DNA of 64,000 nt from Fulvivirga sp. M361 (GTDB lineage Bacteria > Bacteroidota > Bacteroidia > Cytophagales > Cyclobacteriaceae). A program made the position numbers and the translations under genes. The stretch lies in NCBI RefSeq assembly GCF_007097395.1, contig NZ_VKDC01000017.1, positions 62,001 through 126,000 of the forward strand. The letters run 5' to 3'. Position 1 is the first letter of the stretch. Every line of letters begins with the position of its first letter. Below, one piece after another: positions 54,810-62,944 of this stretch. Under the pieces are notes generated by a model. It saw only the letters and a list, made by a program, of their open reading frames with translations. It made no database searches and had not been told where the DNA came from.

Positions 54810-55274
54810 CTATGGGATTGGCAAAATCTTACTGTCTTTAAAAGTAGACAATATTACCATGGACTGCATGCTATCCACCACGTTTATGTTGCTGACTTTT
54901 TCCAGCATTAGCTTTTGATAAGTACTTATATCTTGTGATATGATCCTCAAAATAAAGTCGCTTGAACCTGTAAGATGATGACATTCAATGATTTCATCAA
55001 TTTTCTCGATGCTCGAAACAAATTTATCTATGTTCTCTTTATTATGTCCTTTTAAGGATACCATTACAAAAGTATTTACCCCTAGCCCAACTGTTTCGGG
55101 GTTCAGCTTAGCGTGATAGCTTTTTATAATGCCTGAATTCTCCAGTTTTTTCACGCGTTCCAAAGTCGGTGCCGGCGACAGCCCAATTTCCTGGGCAAGT
55201 TGGGCATTGGTAATTTTTGCGTTTGATTGCAGGATATCCAGTATTTTTCTGTCGATTTGATCGAGTGCCTTCAT
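54810..55274 (-). CDS. Lrp/AsnC family transcriptional regulator
   Basis: The 154-residue protein has an N-terminal winged helix (LDQIDRKILDILQSNAKITNAQLAQEIGLSP, about 4-34) and a C-terminal RAM/AsnC ligand domain (about 68-145, with HHLTGSSDFILRI). Members bind amino acids and act as dimers or octamers. It has its own consensus promoter just upstream and is followed at once by the PRTase gene. The regulon and effector are unknown. Confidence 0.9.
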   Translation of the reverse strand: MKALDQIDRKILDILQSNAKITNAQLAQEIGLSPAPTLERVKKLENSGIIKSYHAKLNPETVGLGVNTFVMVSLKGHNKENIDKFVSSIEKIDEIIECHHLTGSSDFILRIISQDISTYQKLMLEKVSNINVVDSMQSMVILSTFKDSKILPIP

Positions 55275-55304
55275 GCATTACATTTGAAAAGTAATATATT
55301 CTCG

Positions 55305-55335
55305 CAAAAATAGTTATAAGATGATCCGATGCAAA
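55305..55335 (-). promoter_or_regulatory. Promoter of the lrp-PRTase operon
   Basis: On the minus strand TTTG (55332-55335), a 19-base spacer and TATTTTTG (55305-55312) match the Bacteroidota consensus exactly. Transcription would begin near 55298, about 24 bases before the Lrp start. Confidence 0.8.
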
Positions 55336-55345
55336 AATAATTTAC

Positions 55346-55380
55346 TGAGGTGCCTAAACAATCAGTCAGGGCGCGCCTCA
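55346..55380 (-). terminator. Possible terminator after the PKD protein gene
   Basis: TGAGG-type arms (55346-55354 and 55369-55380) with a GC-rich core GGCGCGCC can pair imperfectly on the minus strand, followed by AT-rich sequence. It is about 90 bases after the PKD gene and directly before the lrp promoter. Confidence 0.35.
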
Positions 55381-55470
55381 GATCGATCAAAGAAGCAATA
55401 AGAACCTGTATCACATGAAAGGATCAGCTAAGAACACTTAATTTTCTCAACAATTGGTCTTCGTAAAGCA

Positions 55471-58400
55471 TCAACGGCTGACGAAAATCCTGCGCGTCCT
55501 TTCAGATCCTTCTATACGAAGTAAGTAAATACCTTGATTAAGGCCATCAATATCCAAATTGATCTCATTAAAACCAGGAATAAGCATCATGTCATACGAT
55601 TTAGCCAGCGTACCAGTAGCATTGATCAACTGAACGGTAAACGACCTGACATCATTGCTTACCACATTCATTCGGATAAAATCAGTAACCGGGTTAGGAA
55701 AAGGAGCAGAAATCACGGGATTTACATCATTGAGGTTTTGACATTTAATATTGTTTAAGGAATTGCTGTCACTTACTCCGGGCAAGCTGTTGGATAATGT
55801 TATGCATATGTAAGAAAGACTATTATCTGTTATGGCCAGCCGTAATGTGTGATTTAAAGTTTGGCCTGGCATAATTTTTTTATCAATACTTTCCCTGACA
55901 TTCACTCCCCCCCCAAAATCGACGAAAGCCGATAGATCATTTACGGTAAGTGTCCCGTTATTTGTGATCGTTAACACAAGTGATTGTTCATCATTATCTA
56001 ACAGTGAGAAGGCTGCGAGCTCTATTTCAAGGTCAGGTATTAGCACTGATATCGTCTGTGTTATGGTATCTTTACATAATTCCTCGCTTATGGCTATCAA
56101 CCTTGGTTCAAAGGTGCCAAATTCCTCATATGTATGACCGGGGTTGATCTCAATGGAATTTACTCCTTCTTCAAATAGCCATTCAAAAGTTGAGGCACCT
56201 GTTGATCCGTTAGTAAAAGAAACATCCAGGGGTGGCGCGCCGAAAGTCGCTGACGGAGAAAAGGAAGCCACGGGAGCCGGGTTAACTGTGACTGTCTGCT
56301 CTTTCTCATATTCACAGCCATTTTCTGTTTGCAGACTCAGGTTTACTACATATACTCCCGCCTCGCTAAAAGGAAAAAAAGTAGTAGAATCTACAGATTG
56401 ACCCAAACCGCCAAAGTCCCATGTTCGGGCTGAAATCTGATCAGCTCCTGAATCTGTCAAGTCAAAGAATTTGACTGGTTCGTTCTCACATTCGAACTCC
56501 GTACCAAAAACAATATCAAGAGTTGGAGCTACCGAAACTGTTTTTGTAGTAACACCCAGGCAACGATTGTCTGAGGTTACGAACAGTGTAATATCATAAT
56601 CAAGTGGAACAGTAAAGTTAGCCGTTGGGTTTTGTTCATTACTAAATTGCCCGGCCAGGTCCCATTCCCATGAGGTCAGTGTTCCCCCGGGTGGTGGAAT
56701 TGAACTATCCAAAAAGTTAATCGGTTCATTGATACAAATCCGGTCCGGATCAAAATCTGCCACAGGCGAGGCAAGCACTGAAACTACCTGCTCTGTGGAA
56801 TCTTTACAACCAAATAGTGAAGTGGCTACCAATTTAACTTCAAAATCACCGGATGTGGTGAAAGTGTGCGTAGTATTTTGTATTGTAGATGTATTGTTCA
56901 TGGAACTTGGGTCATCAAAATCCCATAGCCATTGGTTTATATTGGCGTCCTGCACCTTAGACAGATCGTTAAATTGTGTTATGTTTTGGCTGCAGCTAAG
57001 GTCATTACTAAACTGTACTGTAGGATTAGCAAATACAGTAACAAGGCTTTCTTCCGTTGTTATACAACCCAGGTCGCTTTCTACGGTCAGTTCAACATTA
57101 TAACCACCAGGAGCGCTATACTCCAATGAAGGGTTTTCCAGTGATGAGGTCAGGCCATTATCAAAATCCCAGTTGAATGAAGTGATCGTACCCGTCGAAG
57201 TATTGGTGAATTCCATAAGAGTTCCTGCACAGGCATCGTCAACGGTGAAGGACGGAACAGGCCCTTCCTGTACCATAATGTTTTGCACAAATTCATCAGA
57301 GCAACCAGGTATCGAGGCTATTAACTTGATTTCTTTCATCCCCCCCGACGAAAACTGCTGATTGAAATCTCTGGTATCCGTAACCGTCATACCATCTACC
57401 TGCCATTCCCAGGTTTCGTTTCCGCCGAAGTCACCAGACGTCATATTGGATATAATCACTTCCTGATTAGTACAAATAACACCCATAGGTAGTGTAAAAG
57501 TTGCAGAAGGTTCATCGTAGATGGTTATACTATTTCTCACTAAATTGTTACAACCATTGGTGCCCTGTACGGTTAAGGTAACATCATATTCACCTGGTGC
57601 ACTGTATGAATGTGTAGGGCTAGGGTCAGGTGATGGGAGGCTAGCATCTCCGAAGTCCCACACATAACTCTGAATAGTAGTAGAAGATGCACTGGTAAAG
57701 TGTATAGGGCTCGATAGGCAGATGTTTTCTGATGAAAAGGTGATATCAGGAGCTGCCGCTGAAAGAACCTCTACAGGTTTTGATAGTTGTACTGAATTAC
57801 CACTTACTTCATTACTAACTTTTAAGCTGATGGAGTAATCTCCAGGCAGTGGGTATGACAAAAGTGGTGGGACCTCCTCCGTAAAAAACAAATTAGCATC
57901 AATTCCGAAATTAGGGAAGTCCAGTCGTGATAATCTTCTATTGGAGAAATTAATTATGAAGCCGTACCAAAAAGACCCGTCATTCACCACCTGGAATCCA
58001 AAGGTATTTGATAACACACCTAAACTGCCCAGGTTATCAATTGATGGGGTGTTGGACGGTGAATCCGCAAAATTAATCCTGAGAACCTCACCATTAATGG
58101 TATTTGAAAGCCCAAAAAATTCACCCCCTTCAATTAAAAAATTCATGTCAAATGGTCGGACACCCGCATTAAATTCATCGGAAGTAGGGCTACTCAGTAA
58201 ATCATTACCAAAAGACAACCTTATTACCCTGCTATTATTAAAAGAAGCGATTAAACCATACCAATTGTCACAATCTTTTGTTAACGACACCCCTATCGGG
58301 CCATTCAAGCCGGATGGATTAAGAGAGGTAATATCCATAGGGCCGGGAGTGTTTCCAATGCTATTCCCAAAATTCAGAACCACCATTGAGTTAGATCCCC

Positions 58401-59013
58401 AATTACTCACGACCGCAACGATGTTTTCGCCTTGTACATTTATATCCAAACCTCTCGGTTGATTTATTACTCCCAGGTCTCCAAGATCATTTGCCACAGG
58501 GATGTTTCTAAGAGAATTCCCAAAATCAATTGTAATTAGATTTGAACCACTAAAATTAGTAATCAACCCAACCCAATTTGTATTGTATTTTATGAGTTTT
58601 AAACTATGCGCTCCATTTAACAGATTACCGACATTACCAAGATTTGTAACTGATGGTAGACTTTCAATAGAATTTCCAAAATCAAGTCTTATGAGACTAT
58701 TATTGGTTTGGCTTATTATGAACCCGAACCATTCATTCTCATCACGAATAATCTGCAAACCGATAGGAACAGAGGCACCATTAACAACCAGCAGGTCTTG
58801 TACAGCAGGAGCACTTTTTAAATCTCCGGAAGTAAAGTCCCACTCATATAAATCACCTCCTGTACTTTGATTACTTACAATAAAATTTTCCTCAAGGCAA
58901 ACCTGTAATGGGGCAGAAAAATCAGCAACAGGACACTGCGCATGCATGTATGAGCCTGTTAGGGTAAGGCATAGAATTAAGATAATAGCGTAAGTCGTCG
59001 AATTACACAACAT
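55471..59013 (-). CDS. Large type IX secreted PKD-repeat protein
   Basis: The 1180-residue protein has a signal peptide (about 1-25, cleavage near MHAQ), then PKD domains. The first PKD appears split: its front part is at 27-62 and its end (YPLPGDYSISLKVS) at 387-418. Between them lie six repeats of about 51 residues with the motif L-x-R-L-x-FGNS at 107, 159, 210, 263, 310 and 361, probably a beta-propeller. Seven further PKD domains (421-991), a CARDB-like domain (994-1096) and a type IX sorting domain (1100-1180, FPNPVTDFIRM to RRIFVSR) follow. It should be exported by SprA and held at the surface. It overlaps the epimerase gene by 11 bases. Its ligand is unknown. Confidence 0.88.
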   Translation of the reverse strand: MLCNSTTYAIILILCLTLTGSYMHAQCPVADFSAPLQVCLEENFIVSNQSTGGDLYEWDFTSGDLKSAPAVQDLLVVNGASVPIGLQIIRDENEWFGFIISQTNNSLIRLDFGNSIESLPSVTNLGNVGNLLNGAHSLKLIKYNTNWVGLITNFSGSNLITIDFGNSLRNIPVANDLGDLGVINQPRGLDINVQGENIVAVVSNWGSNSMVVLNFGNSIGNTPGPMDITSLNPSGLNGPIGVSLTKDCDNWYGLIASFNNSRVIRLSFGNDLLSSPTSDEFNAGVRPFDMNFLIEGGEFFGLSNTINGEVLRINFADSPSNTPSIDNLGSLGVLSNTFGFQVVNDGSFWYGFIINFSNRRLSRLDFPNFGIDANLFFTEEVPPLLSYPLPGDYSISLKVSNEVSGNSVQLSKPVEVLSAAAPDITFSSENICLSSPIHFTSASSTTIQSYVWDFGDASLPSPDPSPTHSYSAPGEYDVTLTVQGTNGCNNLVRNSITIYDEPSATFTLPMGVICTNQEVIISNMTSGDFGGNETWEWQVDGMTVTDTRDFNQQFSSGGMKEIKLIASIPGCSDEFVQNIMVQEGPVPSFTVDDACAGTLMEFTNTSTGTITSFNWDFDNGLTSSLENPSLEYSAPGGYNVELTVESDLGCITTEESLVTVFANPTVQFSNDLSCSQNITQFNDLSKVQDANINQWLWDFDDPSSMNNTSTIQNTTHTFTTSGDFEVKLVATSLFGCKDSTEQVVSVLASPVADFDPDRICINEPINFLDSSIPPPGGTLTSWEWDLAGQFSNEQNPTANFTVPLDYDITLFVTSDNRCLGVTTKTVSVAPTLDIVFGTEFECENEPVKFFDLTDSGADQISARTWDFGGLGQSVDSTTFFPFSEAGVYVVNLSLQTENGCEYEKEQTVTVNPAPVASFSPSATFGAPPLDVSFTNGSTGASTFEWLFEEGVNSIEINPGHTYEEFGTFEPRLIAISEELCKDTITQTISVLIPDLEIELAAFSLLDNDEQSLVLTITNNGTLTVNDLSAFVDFGGGVNVRESIDKKIMPGQTLNHTLRLAITDNSLSYICITLSNSLPGVSDSNSLNNIKCQNLNDVNPVISAPFPNPVTDFIRMNVVSNDVRSFTVQLINATGTLAKSYDMMLIPGFNEINLDIDGLNQGIYLLRIEGSERTRRIFVSR

Positions 59014-59908
59014 TTTCTTTATTTAGAATTTTCACGATTTCCTGCCGCAGCTGTTTCAATGGCTCCCAGCCTGTATGTTGTTTGATTTTATCAATGCTCA
59101 ATACATTAGAACTCACATCAAAACTTCTTTCTGATAATCTGCTGGTTTTTAATTTCCGCCCTAAACACTCCTCTAACATCATAAACAATTCCTTCAACGA
59201 AAAGCCAATTTGAGAACCAAGGTTATAAATTTCAAATGAAGGCTTCTCTAATAAAAGCATAGTTGCGTTACAAATATCATCAACGTGAATAAAGTCCCGG
59301 ATGGTATTCCCTTCTCCGACTAGTTCTAACGTTTCACCTTTCTTTAAGTTATTAACCCAATGACCAATAACACCTTGTGGCTTAGTTAATCTATAATTGA
59401 ATCCATATGCGTTAGATACTCGCAATATTGTAAAAGGTAAACTGAACCTTGATGAATACATCAATATATATTTCTCGACCATTAGCTTATCTATGCCATA
59501 TGGCGATAAAGGGTTTGTTGGATGACGCTCATCAATGGGTAGTTTTTGAGGGTTTCCATAAACGGTTCCTCCGGAAGAAAAGAACAAAAGATTAGACACT
59601 CCATTTTCCACACAAGCTTCAATAATATTTAAACTATCAGGCAGGTTGGATATAACATCATTTTTTGAATCAATGGCTGATGTTACAGGCACTGTGGACC
59701 ATGCCAAATGAATAACCACAACATCAGTGTTTAGGATTTCCTTAATTTTCTCCTTATCACCCAGGCCAATGGGATGGGTTTTGACCGGCAGATCGCTTTT
59801 CTGATTTTGTTTGGTTATTATTTCAGTCTGATACCCGGCCAACAATAATTTTTGAACTAAGGCCCTCCCAATAAAACCATTCCCTCCGGTGATAATGACT
59901 TTTTTCAT
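59003..59908 (-). CDS. NAD-dependent sugar epimerase/dehydratase
   Basis: The 301 residues are an extended SDR enzyme: GGNGFIG at 8-14, SSGGTVYG at 111-118, and the catalytic Tyr137/Lys141 in PYGIDKLMVEKY. The later NTIRDFIHVDDIC motif binds the nucleotide-sugar. It resembles UDP-glucose 4-epimerase-like and dTDP-sugar enzymes; the exact sugar is not readable. It lies in the glycan cluster, with a glycosyltransferase stop directly upstream, and its end overlaps the PKD protein start by 11 bases. Confidence 0.85.
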   Translation of the reverse strand: MKKVIITGGNGFIGRALVQKLLLAGYQTEIITKQNQKSDLPVKTHPIGLGDKEKIKEILNTDVVVIHLAWSTVPVTSAIDSKNDVISNLPDSLNIIEACVENGVSNLLFFSSGGTVYGNPQKLPIDERHPTNPLSPYGIDKLMVEKYILMYSSRFSLPFTILRVSNAYGFNYRLTKPQGVIGHWVNNLKKGETLELVGEGNTIRDFIHVDDICNATMLLLEKPSFEIYNLGSQIGFSLKELFMMLEECLGRKLKTSRLSERSFDVSSNVLSIDKIKQHTGWEPLKQLRQEIVKILNKENVV

Positions 59909-61123
59909 CTAAATGCCTTCAAAAATTTTATTCATAAGAGAAACCATCTTGTCCAATGATCTAAACTCCATAGCAACTGATTTGCAACGAGTTGCGATTT
60001 CAGCTCTGTCTTCTGCCATCATTCTATTTATACGTTGAATCTCATCCCCTGTAACTTCAATGATCGATTCTACAACTACGCCAACATTAAACTCTTCAGC
60101 AATCAAATCATCTTCTGAAACAAATTTTGAAACGATATAAGGCAATCCACACATCAAATAATTTGCTGTTTTCACAGGTGTTCTAAACTTCTGTGACGGT
60201 AATGAGGGCACTGCCAACATCCCCATATCGCATGCGCCAATGTGCCAATTCAATCGGTCGTAAGGAACCGGCCCGGAAACGAGAAAATCTGATGAGGAAA
60301 ATCCATTGACTTCAAAAGATTTTCTTACTTCAGCTATTGGTGATGGTGTTATTACGTAAAAAAAAAGTCTATTATTTGATTTAAACAACTCTGAATAAAA
60401 CCGGACGACTTCCTCGATCCCAAAATAAATACCGTCAAACTTTCCTAAATAAAGAATAACCTGTCGGTCTTTGAACCCGAGCTTGTTCCTGGCCTGGGTC
60501 CTTTGATCAAGCGAGAAATCAAAGTCATTTTCATCAATACAGATTGGCATTTTATATATCATACCATTGAACCCCCATTTTTTAACGAGATCCACGGTAT
60601 ATTTAGTTGGGACCACAAGAGCATCGGAATACAACACTTGCAGTTTCTCCATTTTTTTTAAAACCAGGTATGATAAACTTGTTTTGGTCCATATTTTAAA
60701 ATCGATCATATATTCACTATGTGGCTCAAAACAGATAATGATAAGCTTCAAACTAAGTAGCTGAGATATAAGAAAGGCAATAGAACCTGAAAGCGATGTA
60801 AATCCGACAATGGCTTTCAACTTTGTACGCCTGTTTATCTTATACACTTGGAAAAACGCCGCAAGAAGATTAACTAATTTTTTGAACAGAATGAATACCC
60901 CTCCAGTTCTATACTTTTTAGGGTACCACACAATGTTATGTGAACTGAGTTCCTTTTTTATCCTTTGATGATCCTGTTCAGAAATAGTATATTGTGGCTG
61001 TTCAAATGTGATTAGATGAATTTTTAGATTATGGACATTTACGTTTTGAAAATATTTAACCAGCAAACCCTCCATTAAAGGATCTTTATAACTATGATAG
61101 CCGACAGCAACAATATTCTTCAA
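59909..61123 (-). CDS. Glycosyltransferase, GT4-like
   Basis: From TTG 61123 (which overlaps the TGA of the previous gene) the product has 404 residues; a longer frame is open upstream but lies inside that gene. It begins KNIVAVGYHSYKDP and has the two-domain GT-B pattern: an acceptor-side N-terminal half and a donor half with KLGFKDRQVILYLGKFDG and, near the end, KTANYLMCGLPYIVSKFVSEDD. Members transfer sugars from nucleotide donors onto lipid-linked glycans. It sits between a GT2 and an epimerase gene. Confidence 0.75.
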   Translation of the reverse strand: MKNIVAVGYHSYKDPLMEGLLVKYFQNVNVHNLKIHLITFEQPQYTISEQDHQRIKKELSSHNIVWYPKKYRTGGVFILFKKLVNLLAAFFQVYKINRRTKLKAIVGFTSLSGSIAFLISQLLSLKLIIICFEPHSEYMIDFKIWTKTSLSYLVLKKMEKLQVLYSDALVVPTKYTVDLVKKWGFNGMIYKMPICIDENDFDFSLDQRTQARNKLGFKDRQVILYLGKFDGIYFGIEEVVRFYSELFKSNNRLFFYVITPSPIAEVRKSFEVNGFSSSDFLVSGPVPYDRLNWHIGACDMGMLAVPSLPSQKFRTPVKTANYLMCGLPYIVSKFVSEDDLIAEEFNVGVVVESIIEVTGDEIQRINRMMAEDRAEIATRCKSVAMEFRSLDKMVSLMNKIFEGI

Positions 61124-62001
61124 CGTAAGACTTTGTTTACTATTTTTTTGATATTGGCAGGATATCGATATAATGAAAGAACAATATATTTTATCCCTCT
61201 CAACCAATCGGTAAGTTTTTGGGAACCTAAAAAGTTAGCTGCCAAAATCATGTACATATTCGAATAACACTTGTTCTCAAATTTGCCAGATTTGAATAAG
61301 TGGTTTTCACTGGCCAATGAATAAGCTTTCAAGCTATCTTTCTCAAGCAACCTTATATTCTTATGCATATTGTTGGGATGCAAGCGGTAGTATGCCAGCG
61401 GCTTGTCAATCTTACCAATTATACACTTGTTGGCAACTCTAAAGAAAAATTCCTGGTCAGCATTATTTGACAATTCTATGTTAAAACCACCGACTGATTC
61501 GAATACTGTTTTTGTTACCATAATACTGCTTGGTGTAGGTATACAACACCCCTCCCACAGTAGTAGGTCATCCAGCAAATGACCTTCCTTTCCTTGCATT
61601 AAGCCCACCAATGTCCCACTACTGCCATCTATCATTTGCATAGTATTATGGACTAATCCAAAGCCACCGGAACTCAGTTTATTCAATCTTTCCTGCAAAC
61701 AAGAAGGCATTAACATATCATCAGCATCAAGGAAAGCTAAATAAGATCCTTGTGCTTTATTTGCTCCTAAATTTCGCGCCGCTGCCACACCAGAGTTTTT
61801 CTGATAAAAATATCTCAAACGGTCATCATCGTAAGTATCAACAATAGCTTTGGTACCGTCTGACGACCCGTCATCTACCACTATTATTTCAACCGGGCCT
61901 ATCGTTTGCTTTCTAACTGAATCTATGCATTCTTTCAAATAATGCTGAGCATTATAAGCCGGAATAACAACCGATACCACTATAGGATGTATTTCTTGCA
62001 A
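61120..62001 (-). CDS. Glycosyltransferase family 2
   Basis: The 293-residue protein is a GT-A enzyme: VSVVIPAYNAQHYLKECIDSV at the start, VDDGSSDGT near 42, and the metal-binding FLDADD near 91, with GVAAARNLGA before it. It would add one sugar to a growing surface glycan at the inner face of the membrane. A weakly hydrophobic C-terminus may help membrane contact. It starts 4 bases after the methyltransferase gene and overlaps the next glycosyltransferase by 4 bases. Confidence 0.88.
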   Translation of the reverse strand: MQEIHPIVVSVVIPAYNAQHYLKECIDSVRKQTIGPVEIIVVDDGSSDGTKAIVDTYDDDRLRYFYQKNSGVAAARNLGANKAQGSYLAFLDADDMLMPSCLQERLNKLSSGGFGLVHNTMQMIDGSSGTLVGLMQGKEGHLLDDLLLWEGCCIPTPSSIMVTKTVFESVGGFNIELSNNADQEFFFRVANKCIIGKIDKPLAYYRLHPNNMHKNIRLLEKDSLKAYSLASENHLFKSGKFENKCYSNMYMILAANFLGSQKLTDWLRGIKYIVLSLYRYPANIKKIVNKVLR

Positions 62002-62005
62002 GACC

Positions 62006-62608
62006 CTAGCTATTTCTTCTGATCGCCCACTGAGTGTGAAAATCTGTTTTGATCAACTTCCAACCCTGCTCTGAACAAAACTCATTAATAGCTTGATAAA
62101 CGCCATGGTGTCTCGAATCCGGATCGGGACGCCAATCATGTCCCATGATGATACCATTGGGATTAACCTTATCTTTAAGCAACATTAGTTCTTTTAGTGT
62201 GTGCTCATATGCGTGAGATGAATCTATATAAGCCCAATCAAAATGACCGTCTTCAAAAGTTGATAAGTACTTAAGGTCATCTCCCACATGGACTTTGGCT
62301 ACTCCATCCGTATCATTTTTATCCACCAAGTCAACAGCTTGCTGATAGGCATCTTTCGTCTTAAGCTTACCAAATTGAGTATATTCACCCCAATCAGGAT
62401 AATACTCCCCGAAGCCAACCCACCATAAATCTACTAAATGTAATTCCTTTGGTTGCGTTACTCTAAGTAACTGAACTGCAAACTCTCCTTTGAAAACCCC
62501 AAGCTCTATGCCGATACTTTCTTTTGGAACAATTTTCAAAAAGTGGCCCCGAGGTGGGTACTGTTGGCGTAAAAATATTATGACTTTTTTGATGAAAGAC
62601 CTCAACAT
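62006..62608 (-). CDS. Class I SAM-dependent methyltransferase
   Basis: The 200-residue protein has a Rossmann methyltransferase core: motif I GIELGVFKGEFAVQLL (about 32-47), LHLVDLWW in the place of the second acidic strand, and FDWAYIDSSHAYEHTLKEL (about 122-140), typical of TylF/Methyltransf_24-type O-methyltransferases. In this cluster it probably methylates a glycan sugar. The N-terminus is basic. The gene starts 4 bases before the GT2 gene in transcription order and has a -7 box upstream at 62628-62635. Confidence 0.8.
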   Translation of the reverse strand: MLRSFIKKVIIFLRQQYPPRGHFLKIVPKESIGIELGVFKGEFAVQLLRVTQPKELHLVDLWWVGFGEYYPDWGEYTQFGKLKTKDAYQQAVDLVDKNDTDGVAKVHVGDDLKYLSTFEDGHFDWAYIDSSHAYEHTLKELMLLKDKVNPNGIIMGHDWRPDPDSRHHGVYQAINEFCSEQGWKLIKTDFHTQWAIRRNS

Positions 62609-62627
62609 GCAATTTCGAATATAACTT

Positions 62628-62635
62628 CAAATATA
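62628..62635 (-). promoter_or_regulatory. Possible -7 box before the methyltransferase gene
   Basis: On the minus strand TATATTTG matches TAnnTTTG, 19 bases before ATG 62608. An inverted repeat AATCTTA/TAAGATT (62641-62663) lies directly upstream where the -33 element would be. Confidence 0.3.
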
Positions 62636-62685
62636 TTTTTAATCTTACTGATAAAATAAGATTATAACACGAATATTCATTTTTC

Positions 62686-62826
62686 TCACCGGACAATAAA
62701 ATTCACCTCTCCAAGAAAAGAGCGACTGAATCTCTCATCTGTAAGTTCCTCACTAAGAAATATTAACGCCTGTAAAAAGCCAAAATGAACAGAAGGGCTG
62801 AACCCGTTAAATATCTTGCGATTCAT
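62686..62826 (-). CDS. Possible 46-residue protein or gene remnant
   Basis: ATG 62826 opens a frame of 46 residues that stops at 62686, in the only longer gap of the glycan cluster. Its residues include FGFLQALIFLSEELTDERF and end GEVNFIVR. A second frame (about 62845-62958) encodes IPNYKLCNIIWTLHDHIKEV before a stop. Both look protein-like in composition, so they may be fragments of one decayed gene. I recognise no family. Confidence 0.3.
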   Translation of the reverse strand: MNRKIFNGFSPSVHFGFLQALIFLSEELTDERFSRSFLGEVNFIVR

Positions 62827-62944
62827 ACGCTTTGTTTAATCTGATGATTTGGCCGGAAACACTTCAAGATGTACCTCTTTTATATGATCATGAAGTGTCC
62901 AAATTATGTTGCAGAGTTTATAGTTAGGAATTTGGCAGAACCTC

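Noticed and set aside
57941-58462. 173-residue plus-strand frame within the PKD protein gene
   Set aside because: Its repetitive look is the reverse reading of the propeller repeats of the real gene.
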